DNA of 64,000 bases from Actinomadura latina NBRC 106108 (GCF_001552195.1 NZ_BCQS01000007.1:272373-336372); one strand, 5' to 3'. Positions 8,307 to 16,984 are shown, counted from the first letter of the stretch. The notes: generated by a model from the sequence alone, not told the origin. Program-made: numbers and translations.

Positions 8307-9316
8307 CCGAGTTCACCTCCCTGCCGGACCTGGCCGTCCGCACCCTCGGCGGCTCGGTCGTCGCCGCGAGCGACGAGTCCTTCGCCGCGAAGGAGAACCT
8401 GGTCAACCCGTGGGCGCCTGCGTTCAGCGCGGAGACCTTCGGGCCGAAGGGGCAGCTGTACGACGGCTGGGAGACGGCCCGCCGCCGCACCGGCGGGCAC
8501 GACTGGGCGCTGGTCAGGCTCGGCCTCCCCGGCGTCGTCCGCGGCGTCGTGATCGACACGGCCTGGTTCAAGGGCAACTACCCGCCGCGCGCGTCCGTCG
8601 AGGCGTGCGCCGTGGACGGCTACCCCGCCGACCTCTCCGGCGCGGAGTGGGTGGAGATCGTCCCGGAGAGCCCGCTCAAGGGGGACGCGGCGCACGCCTT
8701 CCCGGTGCGGGCGGAGCGCCTGTTCACGCACGTCCGGCTGAACATGTTCCCGGACGGCGGCATCGCCCGGCTGCGCGTCCACGGCGACGTGGTCCCCGAT
8801 CCACGCGTCCTGCGGGGCCTGACCGCCGACCTGGCCGCCCTGGAGAACGGCGCCCGCGTCATCGAGTGCTCGGACATGTTCTACTCCTCGCCCGACAACA
8901 TGCTGTTCCCCGGCCTGGCCCGCAATCAGGCCGAAGGCTGGGAGACGGCCCGCCGCCGCGACGACGGCCACGACTGGGCGGTGATCCGGCTCGCCGCACC
9001 CGGCGTCATCAGGCTCGCCGAGATCGACACCACCAACCTCAAGTTCAACGCGCCCGGCGCCGCCGCGCTGCAGGGACTCGACGCCCGCACCGCCGCCGCC
9101 GACGCCTGGCACCCCCTCCTGCCCCGCACCGGCCTCCTCCCGGACACCCGGCACCGTTTCCGGCTCGTAACACCCGAGGTCACGCACGTCAGGCTGGACA
9201 TCCACCCGGACGGCGGCATCGCCCGGCTCCGCCTCCTCGGCGACATGACGCCGGACGGAGCCAAGGAACTCGCCGCCCGCTGGGACGCCCTCACCCAACA
9301 TTCGGCAAAGTATTGA
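8303..9316 (+). CDS. alc: Allantoicase
   Basis: A 337-residue allantoicase that hydrolyses allantoate to ureidoglycolate and urea. Two homologous halves are visible, as expected for the family. The first contains GWETARRR..GHDWALVRLGLPG near residues 50-75. The second contains GWETARRR..GHDWAVIRLAAPG near residues 213-235. Each is followed by a VRLNMFPDGGIARLR or VRLDIHPDGGIARLR motif. It starts within the allB stop (ATGA at 8303-8306) and closes the purine operon. Using allantoicase rather than allantoate amidohydrolase means nitrogen leaves as urea, and the glyoxylate product fits the upstream hyi gene. Confidence 0.95.
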   Translation: MTEFTSLPDLAVRTLGGSVVAASDESFAAKENLVNPWAPAFSAETFGPKGQLYDGWETARRRTGGHDWALVRLGLPGVVRGVVIDTAWFKGNYPPRASVEACAVDGYPADLSGAEWVEIVPESPLKGDAAHAFPVRAERLFTHVRLNMFPDGGIARLRVHGDVVPDPRVLRGLTADLAALENGARVIECSDMFYSSPDNMLFPGLARNQAEGWETARRRDDGHDWAVIRLAAPGVIRLAEIDTTNLKFNAPGAAALQGLDARTAAADAWHPLLPRTGLLPDTRHRFRLVTPEVTHVRLDIHPDGGIARLRLLGDMTPDGAKELAARWDALTQHSAKY

Positions 9317-9447
9317 CCGCCGCTAGATATCTGCCTACATTCTGAGCACTCGATCCCGTCGAAGCCTCGTCCGCCGGCCCAATACTCGACAAAATTCTGA
9401 CGCCCGTGGAGATGACATTTCGTAAGCCCGGCCCCGGAGGATCCCCC

Positions 9448-10791
9448 ATGAAACGACTCCAGGCAGGTACCCTCGCCGCCGTCCTGGCGGTGCCCGCGGC
9501 CCTCACCCCGGCGGCCGCCCACGCGTCCGCCGGCCCCGCGCACTACGCCGGCGCCCTTCCCGACGGCGCGTCCTGGATCGCCGACGTCCCCGCCCGCTGG
9601 AACGGCACCCTCGTCCTCTTCAGCCACGGCTTCGGGCCGCTCACCCCCGCGGACCGCCCGAGCGAGGCCGCCGGCCAGGCCCTCCTCGACCGCGGCTACG
9701 CGCTCGCGGGCTCGTCCTACGACCCGGACGGCTCCCTCTGGGCACTGGGCAGCGCCGTGCGCGACCAGATCGCCACCGGCCGGGCCGTCTCGGAGATCAT
9801 CGGCCGGCCGCGCAGCACCCTCGCGCTCGGCCAGTCCATGGGCGGACTGGTCAGCGCCGAGCTCGCCGAGACCCGCGCCGTGGACGGCGCCCTCACCGCC
9901 TGCGGCATCGTCGGCGGCGGCGCCGACCTGAACAACTACCAGCTCAACGCGGGCCACGCCATCGCGACCCTCCTCGCCCCGTCCCAGCAGATCAAGATCA
10001 GCGACTACACGTCCCCCGCCGAGGCGGCGGCCGCCGGCGCCCAGCTCACCCAGGCCGTGCGGGACGCCCAGGCGACCCCGGCGGGCCGCGCCCGCATCGC
10101 CCTCGCCTCGGCGTTCCTCAACCAGTCGTCCTGGTTCTCCGGCGACACCGAACCGCCCCGGCACGACTACGCCGCCCGGGAACTCCAGCAGTACCAGTGG
10201 CTGACGTCCGGCGTGCTCGGTTTCATCTTCGGGGGCCGGTACTCGATCGACCAGGCCGCCGGCGGCGACAGCGCCTGGAACAAGGGCCTGAACTACGCGC
10301 GCCTGCTTCGCGAGTCCGCCGATCTCCGCCAGGTCAAGGCCCTCTACGGGAAGGCCGGCCTGAGCCTGAACGCCGACCTCTCCGAACTCACTGCGAAAGC
10401 CGCCAAGCAGGTCGAGCCCGGCCCCCTCGCCTGGATGACCCGCACCTCCGAGCCCACCGGGCGCCTGACCGTCCCGACCCTGACCATCCACACCGTCTCG
10501 GACCAGCTCGTCCCGGTCGAGCACCAGAACGAGTACGCCAGAGCCGTCCGCGCCGCCGGACGCGCCCCGCTCCTGCGCCAGGCGTACGTCCACCGGATCG
10601 GCCACTGCAACTTCACCGCGTCCGAGTACGTGGCGTCCCTCCAGGCCCTGGAGAAGCGCGTCGAGACCGGCCACTGGCCCGGCACGACCGCGAAGTCCCT
10701 GAACAAGGCCGCCGCGTCCCTCTCCCTGGACTCCTCGGCCTTCCTCCGCTACCGCCCGGACCCCCTGGTGGTGCAGCCGTCCCGCCCCTGA
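9448..10791 (+). CDS. Secreted alpha/beta hydrolase (esterase or peptidase-like)
   Basis: A 447-residue exported enzyme. The ATG at 9448 has GGAGG at 9436-9440 and opens a Sec signal peptide (MKRLQAGTLAAVLAVPAALT.., cleaved near AHA-SA around residue 27). The nucleophile elbow LGQSMGG puts the serine at S130. The acid is probably D352 in SDQLVPVEH and the histidine H386 in HRIGHCNF. The oxyanion strand is LVLFSHGF. The substrate is unknown; families with this layout include secreted esterases, tannases and prolyl aminopeptidase-like enzymes. It is a single gene after a 131-base gap, followed by a bidirectional terminator. Confidence 0.8.
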   Translation: MKRLQAGTLAAVLAVPAALTPAAAHASAGPAHYAGALPDGASWIADVPARWNGTLVLFSHGFGPLTPADRPSEAAGQALLDRGYALAGSSYDPDGSLWALGSAVRDQIATGRAVSEIIGRPRSTLALGQSMGGLVSAELAETRAVDGALTACGIVGGGADLNNYQLNAGHAIATLLAPSQQIKISDYTSPAEAAAAGAQLTQAVRDAQATPAGRARIALASAFLNQSSWFSGDTEPPRHDYAARELQQYQWLTSGVLGFIFGGRYSIDQAAGGDSAWNKGLNYARLLRESADLRQVKALYGKAGLSLNADLSELTAKAAKQVEPGPLAWMTRTSEPTGRLTVPTLTIHTVSDQLVPVEHQNEYARAVRAAGRAPLLRQAYVHRIGHCNFTASEYVASLQALEKRVETGHWPGTTAKSLNKAAASLSLDSSAFLRYRPDPLVVQPSRP

Positions 10792-10806
10792 CCGGGCGCA
10801 TGCGGA

Positions 10807-10833
10807 ACGCCCCCGGCGGATGGCCGGGGGCGT
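10807..10833. terminator. Bidirectional intrinsic hairpin
   Basis: A perfect 11-bp stem (ACGCCCCCGGC at 10807-10817 with GCCGGGGGCGT at 10823-10833) and a 5-base loop lie between two convergent genes, 15 bases from each stop. There is no U-tract, as is common in high-GC actinobacteria. Confidence 0.8.
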
Positions 10834-10847
10834 CGCCGTCGGCGGGG

Positions 10848-11090
10848 TCAGGGAGCCTCGGTGGGGTCCTCTTCCAGGAGGTCGTCGAACTCGCCGTCCT
10901 TGACGCCCGCGATGAAGGCGTCCCACTCGGCCTCGGTGAAGTAGAGGATGGGCCCCTCCGGGTTCTTGGCGTCGCGCATGACGACGGCCCGCTCACCGAA
11001 GTCCTTGTGCTGGACGGGGACGTCCTTGCCATCGATGAACTCGATGATGACCCCGTCGCTGAGGATCGGTTCCTGCTCGGTCACTGGCAC
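10848..11090 (-). CDS. DUF397 domain protein
   Basis: An 80-residue small acidic protein with a DUF397-like core. The key segment is VVMRDAKNPEGPILYFTEAEWDAFIAGVKDGEFD, where the family pattern is VRDSK..GP.L.....W..F...... DUF397 proteins usually sit beside XRE/WhiJ regulators and are thought to modulate them, but this copy is an orphan with no XRE gene nearby. The start may be GTG 11090 or GTG 11084. The second has better spacing from the AAGAAGG upstream. The long acidic C-terminus (EFDDLLEEDP) is unusual for the family. Confidence 0.8.
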   Translation of the reverse strand: MPVTEQEPILSDGVIIEFIDGKDVPVQHKDFGERAVVMRDAKNPEGPILYFTEAEWDAFIAGVKDGEFDDLLEEDPTEAP

Positions 11091-11169
11091 ACCTTCTTCG
11101 TCCCGGCTCGTGTCGGGCTCAAGGCTAGTGCGGAAGGGGCCGGCGCCACACGCGGAACGCGGTTCGCGG

Positions 11170-11805
11170 TCAGGGGTCGATGAGGAGGCGCGCGGCGCTG
11201 ATCTCCAGGCGGGACTGGATCTCCTCGGCGGTCGCGTTGCCGCGCAGCATCTCGATCATCTCCATGGTCCAGATGCCGGACAGCGCACGGGCCACGAGGC
11301 GGCGCGGGTCGTCGGCGGGGATGTCCTCGGGCGGGCCGGACGCGGCGCGCAGCAGCAACTCGCTCATCCGCTCGCCGAAGTCGGTCTTGACGTCGGACAG
11401 GAGGAGGGAGCGGATCAGCGCCTCCGCCAGCTCGGGCTCGCGCATGAGGCCGCGGGTGGCGCGCATCAGCACCTCCACCGCGCGTGCGGGGGCGTCGCCG
11501 GCGCGGGGCGGGCGGCGCTCGATGCTGCCTTCGAGGAGCAGGATCTCCTCGCTGACGACCGCGACGACCAGGTCCATCTTGGACGGGAAGTAGCGGTAGA
11601 GCGTGCCGAGCGCGACCCCGGCCCGCTCGGAGACGGTGCGCATCTGCATCGCCTCGATGCCGCCGCGCGACGCGAGCGCCGCGGCCGCCTGGACGATACG
11701 CTTGCGCCGCTGGTGCTGGCTGCGGGAGCGCACGCCCTGCCCGGCCGCCTGTCCCGCCGGCTGACTCCGGGTCTCGTCCCCGGTCACGGTCGGCTCTGCG
11801 GTCAC
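11170..11805 (-). CDS. TetR-family regulator, KstR-like
   Basis: A 211-residue TetR repressor. The N-terminal arm is basic (QHQRRKRIVQAAAALASRGG), and the helix-turn-helix TVSERAGVALGTLYRYFPSK is at residues 57-76. The arm, the QMRTVSERAGVALGTLYRYFPSK block and the C-terminal AEEIQSRLEISAARLLI pattern resemble mycobacterial KstR, the repressor of cholesterol catabolism that responds to steroid acyl-CoAs. It diverges from a fadD/fadE cluster across a 235-base gap with two KstR-like palindromes. GTG 11805 is preceded by GAAGGGA. Function is inferred from similarity plus operator placement; another acyl-CoA-responsive TetR is possible. Confidence 0.8.
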   Translation of the reverse strand: MTAEPTVTGDETRSQPAGQAAGQGVRSRSQHQRRKRIVQAAAALASRGGIEAMQMRTVSERAGVALGTLYRYFPSKMDLVVAVVSEEILLLEGSIERRPPRAGDAPARAVEVLMRATRGLMREPELAEALIRSLLLSDVKTDFGERMSELLLRAASGPPEDIPADDPRRLVARALSGIWTMEMIEMLRGNATAEEIQSRLEISAARLLIDP

Positions 11806-11869
11806 GGTCGTCGTCCCTTCTGTGCGGGCTCGGTCACCCGACGCGTCCTCCCCAGCCTACAGCCTCGGC

Positions 11870-11883
11870 GAGAACGTGTTATC
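11870..11883. promoter_or_regulatory. KstR-like operator 1
   Basis: The core is AAC-GT-GTT (11873-11880), inside a 14-base window shaped like the mycobacterial KstR motif TnnAACnnGTTnnA, although the outer T and A are not kept. It lies 68 bases upstream of the regulator start, where autorepression would act. Confidence 0.6.
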
Positions 11884-11990
11884 TGATCGGCCGATGACGG
11901 TCGGTTCCGGTGGACATCTACCCAGCGCGGGACCCTGGCACGCCAGCGGATTCGGGCCGATAACGGGGACCGGCCGATCTCTGGACACAG

Positions 11991-12008
11991 AGTAGAATCT
12001 GTTCTACT
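11991..12008. promoter_or_regulatory. KstR-like operator 2 upstream of the fadD17/fadE cluster
   Basis: A perfect inverted repeat with 7-bp arms, AGTAGAA and TTCTACT, separated by TCTG. The central 14 bases (11993-12006) match TnnAACnnGTTnnA in all but one fixed position (AAT for AAC). It ends 33 bases before the ATG at 12041, a position suited to blocking transcription of the acyl-CoA genes. Confidence 0.75.
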
Positions 12009-12040
12009 TTTTCGCCGTGGGGGCGTCCCGGGAGGTGGGC

Positions 12041-12547
12041 ATGGTGAGCGTCGCGGCACTGCTCGCGGCCAGGGCGGACGACGACCGGCCGGGGCTGCGC
12101 TCCGCCGACGACGGACGGGCCTGGACGTGGCGGGAGGTCGTCGCCGAATGCGCCGTCCGCGTCACCCACCGCAAGATGGCCGTGCCGGGGGAGATGCTCG
12201 CCGAGCGCATGCTGTCCCCGGAGTCGGTCGTCTACTGCCCGATGCCGCTGTTCCACTCGGGCGCGGTCATGGCGGCGTACGCGCCCGCGCTCGCGGCCGG
12301 CGCCGAGCTGGTGCTGCGGGCGAGGTTCTCGGCGTCCGGCCTGCTGCCCGACGTACGCGCGCACGGCTGCACCTACAAGATCCGCAAGCGCCGGCTGGCC
12401 AAGGACGGCTGGCGCACCGACGACCCGGTGTGGTGGCGGCCCGGACGCGACCTCGCCTACCGCCGGATGACCGCCGCGAACGCGGCCGGCCTGCGGGCCG
12501 AGTTCGAGTGGTGCGGCCGGCTGCACCTCCTGGAAGGGAGCGGATGA
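12041..12547 (+). pseudogene. Collapsed FadD17/FadD19-type acyl-CoA synthetase (two in-frame internal deletions)
   Basis: The open frame encodes 168 residues, but these are three separated pieces of a roughly 500-residue acyl-CoA synthetase. Residues 1-38 match the N-terminus (VSVAALLAARADDD..WTWREVVAE). Residues 39-112 match a segment that normally follows the AMP-binding P-loop (RVTHRKMAV, YCPMPLFHSGAVMAAY, RFSASGLLPDVRAHGCTY). Residues 113-168 match the C-terminus (KIRKRRLAKDGWRTDDPVWWRPG). The P-loop and the adenylate-forming core are absent, so it cannot be a normal synthetase. The frame stays open and abuts the fadE27-like gene. ATG 12041 is chosen for GGAGGT at 12031-12036. It may be a decayed gene, a repurposed fragment or an assembly collapse. 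Confidence 0.8.
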
Positions 12548-13654
12548 GTGGACTTCAACCTCGACGAGACCCAGCAAGAGATCAAGGGCCTCGCCGCCGG
12601 AGTGCTCGGGCGCGAGGCCGCGCAGGAGCGGCTGGAGGCGTTCGAGAAGAGCGGCGCCCCCTACGACGAGGCGGCCTGGAAGGCGCTCGCGCAGGCGGGG
12701 CTGCTCGGGATCGTCCTGCCGGAGGACGCCGGTGGCGCCGGCCTCGGCCCGGTCGAACTGGCGGTGATCCTGCGCGAGGTCGGCCTCCGCACCGCGCCCG
12801 TCCCGGTGTACGCGTCGCTGGCGCTGGCGGCCGTCCCGATCGCCGCGCACGGCACGGCGGAGCAGCGCGCCCTGCTCGCTCCGCTGGCCGCGGGCGCGAC
12901 CGTCCTGACCGGTGCGTACCGGGAGATCGGCCCGGCCGGGGAGATCGCCACGACCGCCCGCAAGGGCGGCGACGGCTACGTCCTCAACGGCGTGAAGACG
13001 TTCGTCCCGTATGCGCGGGAGGCGTCGCGGATTCTCGTCCCGGCGCGCGTCGAGGGCGAGGGCGTCGGCGTCTTCCTGGTCGAGCCAGCCGCCGCGACGA
13101 TCATCAAGCAGCCGTCGGCGACGAGCGAGTCGCTGTCGCGCGTCGAGCTCGGCGACACCAGGGTCGGTCCCGGCGCCCTGCTCGGCGGGACGGCGGACGG
13201 CGCCGCCTGGGACACCCTCCGCCGCTCGGCCGTCGCCGGCGCGGTCGCGATCTCGTCCGGCGTCATCGAGGGCGCGCTGGAGCTGACCAAGGAGTACACG
13301 AAGACCCGCGAGCAGTTCGACCGGGCGCTCGCGCAGTTCCAGGCGGTCACGATGCAGATCAGTGACGTCTACATCGCGAAGCGGGCCCTGGACGTGGCCG
13401 TCTGGGCGGGCGTGTGGCGGCTGGCCCAGGGCGCCGCCGACGCCGAGGAGCTGCTGACGATCGCCTCGGTCAACGCGTGCGATCCCGTCATCAAGGCCCT
13501 CTACACCTGCCAGCACCTGCACGGCGGCATCGGCCTGGACGTCACCTACCCGCTGCACCGCTACTTCGCCTGGGGCAAGCACTGCGGGCACCTGCTCGGC
13601 GGCGCGGAAGACCGGCTCGACGCGCTCGGTGCGCTCATCGCCCAGGAGGCCTGA
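12548..13654 (+). CDS. Acyl-CoA dehydrogenase, FadE27/ChsE5-like subunit
   Basis: A 368-residue acyl-CoA dehydrogenase-fold protein starting at GTG 12548, immediately after the previous stop. It carries YTKTREQFDRALAQFQAV and HLHGGIGLDVTYPLHRYF, which are standard family segments. The overall pattern resembles the ChsE5 (FadE27) half of the steroid side-chain dehydrogenase. In those heterotetramers this subunit completes FAD and substrate sites while the partner supplies the catalytic glutamate. Its likely role is alpha,beta-dehydrogenation of a steroid- or branched-chain acyl-CoA. It directly abuts the ChsE4-like gene with no spacer, consistent with an obligate complex. The physiological substrate is inferred, not shown. 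Confidence 0.85.
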   Translation: MDFNLDETQQEIKGLAAGVLGREAAQERLEAFEKSGAPYDEAAWKALAQAGLLGIVLPEDAGGAGLGPVELAVILREVGLRTAPVPVYASLALAAVPIAAHGTAEQRALLAPLAAGATVLTGAYREIGPAGEIATTARKGGDGYVLNGVKTFVPYAREASRILVPARVEGEGVGVFLVEPAAATIIKQPSATSESLSRVELGDTRVGPGALLGGTADGAAWDTLRRSAVAGAVAISSGVIEGALELTKEYTKTREQFDRALAQFQAVTMQISDVYIAKRALDVAVWAGVWRLAQGAADAEELLTIASVNACDPVIKALYTCQHLHGGIGLDVTYPLHRYFAWGKHCGHLLGGAEDRLDALGALIAQEA

Positions 13655-14827
13655 ATGTTCATCGACCTGACCGACGAGCAGAAGAAGCTCCGCGCCGAGC
13701 TGCGCGAATACTTCGAGAACTGCCTGACCGCCGGGCAGCGCGCCGCGATCGCGGCCGACCCGTTCGGCTCCGCCTACATGGAGCACTGCAGGCGGCTCGG
13801 CCGCGACGGGATGCTGGGCGTCGCGCTGCCGAAGGAGTACGGCGGCCGCGGGTTCGGCCCGGTCGAGCAGACGATCTTCGCGAACGAGATCGCCCGCGCC
13901 GAGGTCACCTACCCGCTGATCACGCTGAACTCGGTCGCGCCGACGATCCTGCAGTACGGGTCGGACGCGCACAAGGAGTTCTTCATCCCGCGCATCCTCG
14001 CGGGGGAGTGCCACTTCGCGATCGGCTACAGCGAGCCGGGCGCGGGCACCGACCTCGCCGCCCTGCGCACCACCGCGGTGAGGGACGGCGACCACTACGT
14101 CGTCAACGGGCAGAAGATCTTCACGTCCGGCGCGCACCACTCCGACTACGTGTGGCTCGCGGCCCGCACCGACCCGTCCGCGAAGAAGCACAAGGGCATC
14201 TCGATGTTCATCGTCGACTGCAAGGACCCGGGCTTCTCCTGGACGCCGATCATCACGATGGACGGCGCCCACCACACGAACTCGACGTACTTCCAGGACA
14301 TCCGCGTCCCCGCCGACATGATGATCGGCGAGGAGAACAAGGGCTGGGACCTCATCGTCAACCAGCTCAACCACGAGCGGGTCACGCTCGGCCCGGCCGG
14401 CAACATCGGGCACACCCGCATCCGGTTCGAGCGCTGGGCCCGCAGCACCGCCGGCCGGGACGGCCGCCCGCTCATCGAGGCGCCCGCCGTCCGCCGCGCG
14501 CTCGCCCAGGTGCACGCCTACCTGCGCGTCAACGAGATCCTCAACTGGCAGGTCGCCGCGAACCAGGACCTCGGCTGGCTCGGCGCCGCCGACGCGTCCG
14601 CCACGAAGATCTACTCCTCGGAGCGGATGCAGGACGTCGGCCGGATCATCGGCGACGTCCTCGCCCGCTACGGCGACCCCGGCGACCCGGAGACCGCGGC
14701 CTTCATGGCGGCGCTCGACCGGCTGGCCAAGGGCGCGCTCGTGCTGACGTTCGGCGGCGGCGTCAACGAGATCCAGCGCGAGCTGATCGCCATGATCGGC
14801 CTCGGGCTCCCCCGCGCCCCCCGCTGA
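13655..14827 (+). CDS. Acyl-CoA dehydrogenase, FadE26/ChsE4-like subunit
   Basis: A 390-residue acyl-CoA dehydrogenase. It contains AIGYSEPGAGTDLAALRTTA near residues 125-144, VNGQKIFTSGAH, VNQLNHERVTLGPAG near residues 232-246, and the C-terminal LTFGGGVNEIQRELIAMIGLGLPR. These closely resemble FadE26/ChsE4, the catalytic partner in the alpha2beta2 dehydrogenase for 3-oxo-cholest-4-en-26-oyl-CoA in mycobacteria; the NHER region carries the base glutamate in that family. With the adjacent FadE27-like gene and the KstR-like regulator it suggests steroid side-chain or similar isoprenoid acyl-CoA oxidation. It ends 4 bases before the convergent glutamate decarboxylase stop. Confidence 0.87.
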   Translation: MFIDLTDEQKKLRAELREYFENCLTAGQRAAIAADPFGSAYMEHCRRLGRDGMLGVALPKEYGGRGFGPVEQTIFANEIARAEVTYPLITLNSVAPTILQYGSDAHKEFFIPRILAGECHFAIGYSEPGAGTDLAALRTTAVRDGDHYVVNGQKIFTSGAHHSDYVWLAARTDPSAKKHKGISMFIVDCKDPGFSWTPIITMDGAHHTNSTYFQDIRVPADMMIGEENKGWDLIVNQLNHERVTLGPAGNIGHTRIRFERWARSTAGRDGRPLIEAPAVRRALAQVHAYLRVNEILNWQVAANQDLGWLGAADASATKIYSSERMQDVGRIIGDVLARYGDPGDPETAAFMAALDRLAKGALVLTFGGGVNEIQRELIAMIGLGLPRAPR

Positions 14828-14831
14828 TCGC

Positions 14832-16262
14832 TCAGGAGGGTTTCGCGGCCGGCGCCTTCTTGGGCTCGGCGCCGTGCGCGAAGCCGGTCGTGTCGTCCGC
14901 GCCCCGCTGCGGTTCCCGCTGGGCCTCCAGCCGGGGCAGGACGCGGCGCAGGTCGTCCAGGAACAGCTCGGCCAGGTCGTGGCCGAAGCCGTTGCGCACC
15001 ACCACGCGCAGGACGGCGAGGTCGGTGCGGTTCTCCGGGAAGGTGTAGGCGGGCACGAGCCACCCCGATTCGCGCAGCGCGGCCGACACGTCGTAGACCG
15101 TGAAGTTCCGGACGTCCTTCCGGACCCGGAACGCGAACACCGGCAGCTCGTCCCCGCCGGTGAGCGTCTCGAACGGGCCGAACCGGCCGATCTCCGCCGC
15201 CAGCCGCGTTGCGACGTCCCGGCACGTCTGCTGGACCCGGCGGTACCCGTCGAAGCCGAGCCGCAGGAAGTTGTAGTACTGGGCGACGACCTGCGCGCCG
15301 GGACGGGAGAAGTTCAGCGCGAACGTCGGCATGTCGCCGCCGAGGTAGTTCACCCGGAAGACCAGGTCCTCCGGGAGGGCCTCCTCGTCCCGCCACAGCG
15401 CCCAGCCGAGGCCCGGCATGACCAGGCCGTACTTGTGCCCGGACGTGTTGATCGACGCGACCCGCGGCAGCCGGAAGTCCCACTCCAGGTCCGGGTCGAG
15501 AAACGGGGCGATCATCGCGCCGGACGCGCCGTCCACGTGCACGGGCACGTCGAGCCCGGTCCGCCGCTCCAGGTCGTCGAGCGCGGCGGCGATCTCCGCG
15601 ACGGGCTCGTAGCTGCCGTCGAACGTCGAGCCGAGGACGGCGACGACCCCGATCGTGTTCTCGTCGCACAGCTCCACGGCCTCCCGGGCGCCGAGGTGGT
15701 ACCGGCCGCCCTCCATCGGCACGTAGCGGGGCTCGACCTCGAAGTAGTCCGCGAACTTCTCCCAGCAGATCTGCACGTTGACGCCCATGACGAGGTTCGG
15801 CCGGTCCGCGGGCTCGCCGGCCTCCCGGCGCCGCCGCCGCCAGCGCCGCTTCAGCGCGAGGCCGCCGAGCATCGCCGCCTCGCTGGACCCGGTGGTCGAG
15901 CAGCCCACGGCGCGGCGCGGGTCCGCGGCGTGCCACAGCCGGGCGAGCATGTGCACGCAGCGCATCTCCAGCTCGGCGGTGCGCGGGTACTCGTCCTTGT
16001 CGATCATGTTCTTCTCGGCGCACTCGGCCATCAGCCGCAGCGCCTCCGGCTCCGCCCACGTGGACACGAACGTCGCGAGGTTCAGCCGCGCGTTGCCGTC
16101 CAGCATCAGCTCGTCGTGGACGACCTGGTAGGCGATGCCCGGGTCGAGCTCGCCGGCGGGCAGCGCGTAGCGGGGAATGGTGAGCGGCTCGCGGCTGAAG
16201 ACGGGATTGATCCGCAGGTCACGCCCGCCGTCCCCGGCGGCATGGGGATGCTTGAGGGCCAT
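14832..16262 (-). CDS. gadB: Glutamate decarboxylase
   Basis: A 476-residue PLP-dependent group II decarboxylase that converts glutamate to GABA and CO2 while consuming a proton. The PLP lysine is K277 in INTSGHKYGLVMPGLGW, matching K276 of E. coli GadB. Other family blocks are TTGSSEAAMLGGLALK, HVDGASGAMIAPF and RVNYLGGDMPTF. The ATG at 16262 gives the usual N-terminus (HPHAAGDGGRDLRINPVFSR). The C-terminal tail beyond residue 455 (ADDTTGFAHGAEPKKAPAAK) is lysine-rich and longer than in many homologues. No GABA antiporter is adjacent. It is convergent with fadE26 and 50 bases beyond the stop of a TetR gene on the same strand. Confidence 0.95.
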   Translation of the reverse strand: MALKHPHAAGDGGRDLRINPVFSREPLTIPRYALPAGELDPGIAYQVVHDELMLDGNARLNLATFVSTWAEPEALRLMAECAEKNMIDKDEYPRTAELEMRCVHMLARLWHAADPRRAVGCSTTGSSEAAMLGGLALKRRWRRRRREAGEPADRPNLVMGVNVQICWEKFADYFEVEPRYVPMEGGRYHLGAREAVELCDENTIGVVAVLGSTFDGSYEPVAEIAAALDDLERRTGLDVPVHVDGASGAMIAPFLDPDLEWDFRLPRVASINTSGHKYGLVMPGLGWALWRDEEALPEDLVFRVNYLGGDMPTFALNFSRPGAQVVAQYYNFLRLGFDGYRRVQQTCRDVATRLAAEIGRFGPFETLTGGDELPVFAFRVRKDVRNFTVYDVSAALRESGWLVPAYTFPENRTDLAVLRVVVRNGFGHDLAELFLDDLRRVLPRLEAQREPQRGADDTTGFAHGAEPKKAPAAKPS

Positions 16263-16312
16263 GCCGCCGCAGTACCCGCCCCCTCCGGCACCACACCCGC
16301 GCGGGGGGACGG

Positions 16313-16984
16313 CTACTCGGCCGGCTGCACCGGGAAGTTGAGGCCGCTCTCCAGGATGGCGAACGCCTGGTCGACCGCCTCCGAGAGCGTGGCGAACGTC
16401 CCGCCCATGCGGCCGGCGGCGTCGGCCGCGGCCTGGAAGCCGCAGTGCGCGGCGGCGGCGACGACGTGCGGGCGCAGGTCGGTGCCGGGGTCGAGGCCCA
16501 TCCGCTGCGCGACGATGTCGGTCAGCAGCGCCTGCTTGCGCTGCGCGTGCTCCAGGCTGCCCGCCATCAGGGTGGGGCTGTCCTTCACCATCGACACCAT
16601 GCACTCGAAGCGCCCCGGGTCGAAGCCCAGCTCGCCCGCCTCGCAGGCGCGCGCGATCTCCACCACGGTGCGCCGCAGCGCGGTCATGATCGGCTCGTCG
16701 GCGGGACGCGTGGCCAGCACCGATGTGACGGCCCGGACCTGATCCTCCTGGAAGGTGAGTGCGACGTCCTCCTTCGAGGCGAAGTAGCGGAAGAACGTGC
16801 GGGACGAGACGTCCACGGCGTCGGCGATCTCCTCGACGGTGGTGGCGTCGAACCCCTTCTCGGCGAAGAGGGCGAATGCGGCGTCGATGAGCGCCTCACG
16901 GGTGCGCTGCTTCTTGCGTTCGCGCCTGCCCGGGGGCTGGGGTCCGGGACCGGGCGTGCCGGCCTCGGGGGCGGTCGCGGTCAT
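16313..16984 (-). CDS. TetR-family regulator, likely repressor of the divergent MFS pump
   Basis: A 223-residue TetR protein. A disordered proline-rich N-terminus (to about residue 22) precedes RRERKKQRTREALIDAAFALFAEKGFDATTVEEIADAVDVSSRTFFRYFASKED, a clear TetR DNA-binding domain. The ATG at 16984 is preferred; longer reading upstream has poor codon use and covers the operator region. The C-terminal half is a ligand-binding domain of unknown specificity. It diverges from an EmrB/QacA-type exporter across 150 bases that hold two palindromes, the classic layout of a drug-responsive repressor and its pump. The ligand cannot be read from sequence. Confidence 0.88.
   Translation of the reverse strand: MTATAPEAGTPGPGPQPPGRRERKKQRTREALIDAAFALFAEKGFDATTVEEIADAVDVSSRTFFRYFASKEDVALTFQEDQVRAVTSVLATRPADEPIMTALRRTVVEIARACEAGELGFDPGRFECMVSMVKDSPTLMAGSLEHAQRKQALLTDIVAQRMGLDPGTDLRPHVVAAAAHCGFQAAADAAGRMGGTFATLSEAVDQAFAILESGLNFPVQPAE

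Noticed and set aside
9300..9400. Degenerate direct repeat (TTCGGCAAAGTATTG near 9300 and CTCGACAAAATTCTG near 9385) after alc
   Set aside because: About two-thirds matching over 15 bases is too weak to call an operator, and there is no regulator nearby.
8926..10926. Long minus-strand open frame antisense to alc and the secreted hydrolase
   Set aside because: It is the GC-rich shadow of genes with clear motifs on the plus strand and has a low-complexity Arg/Gly-rich product.
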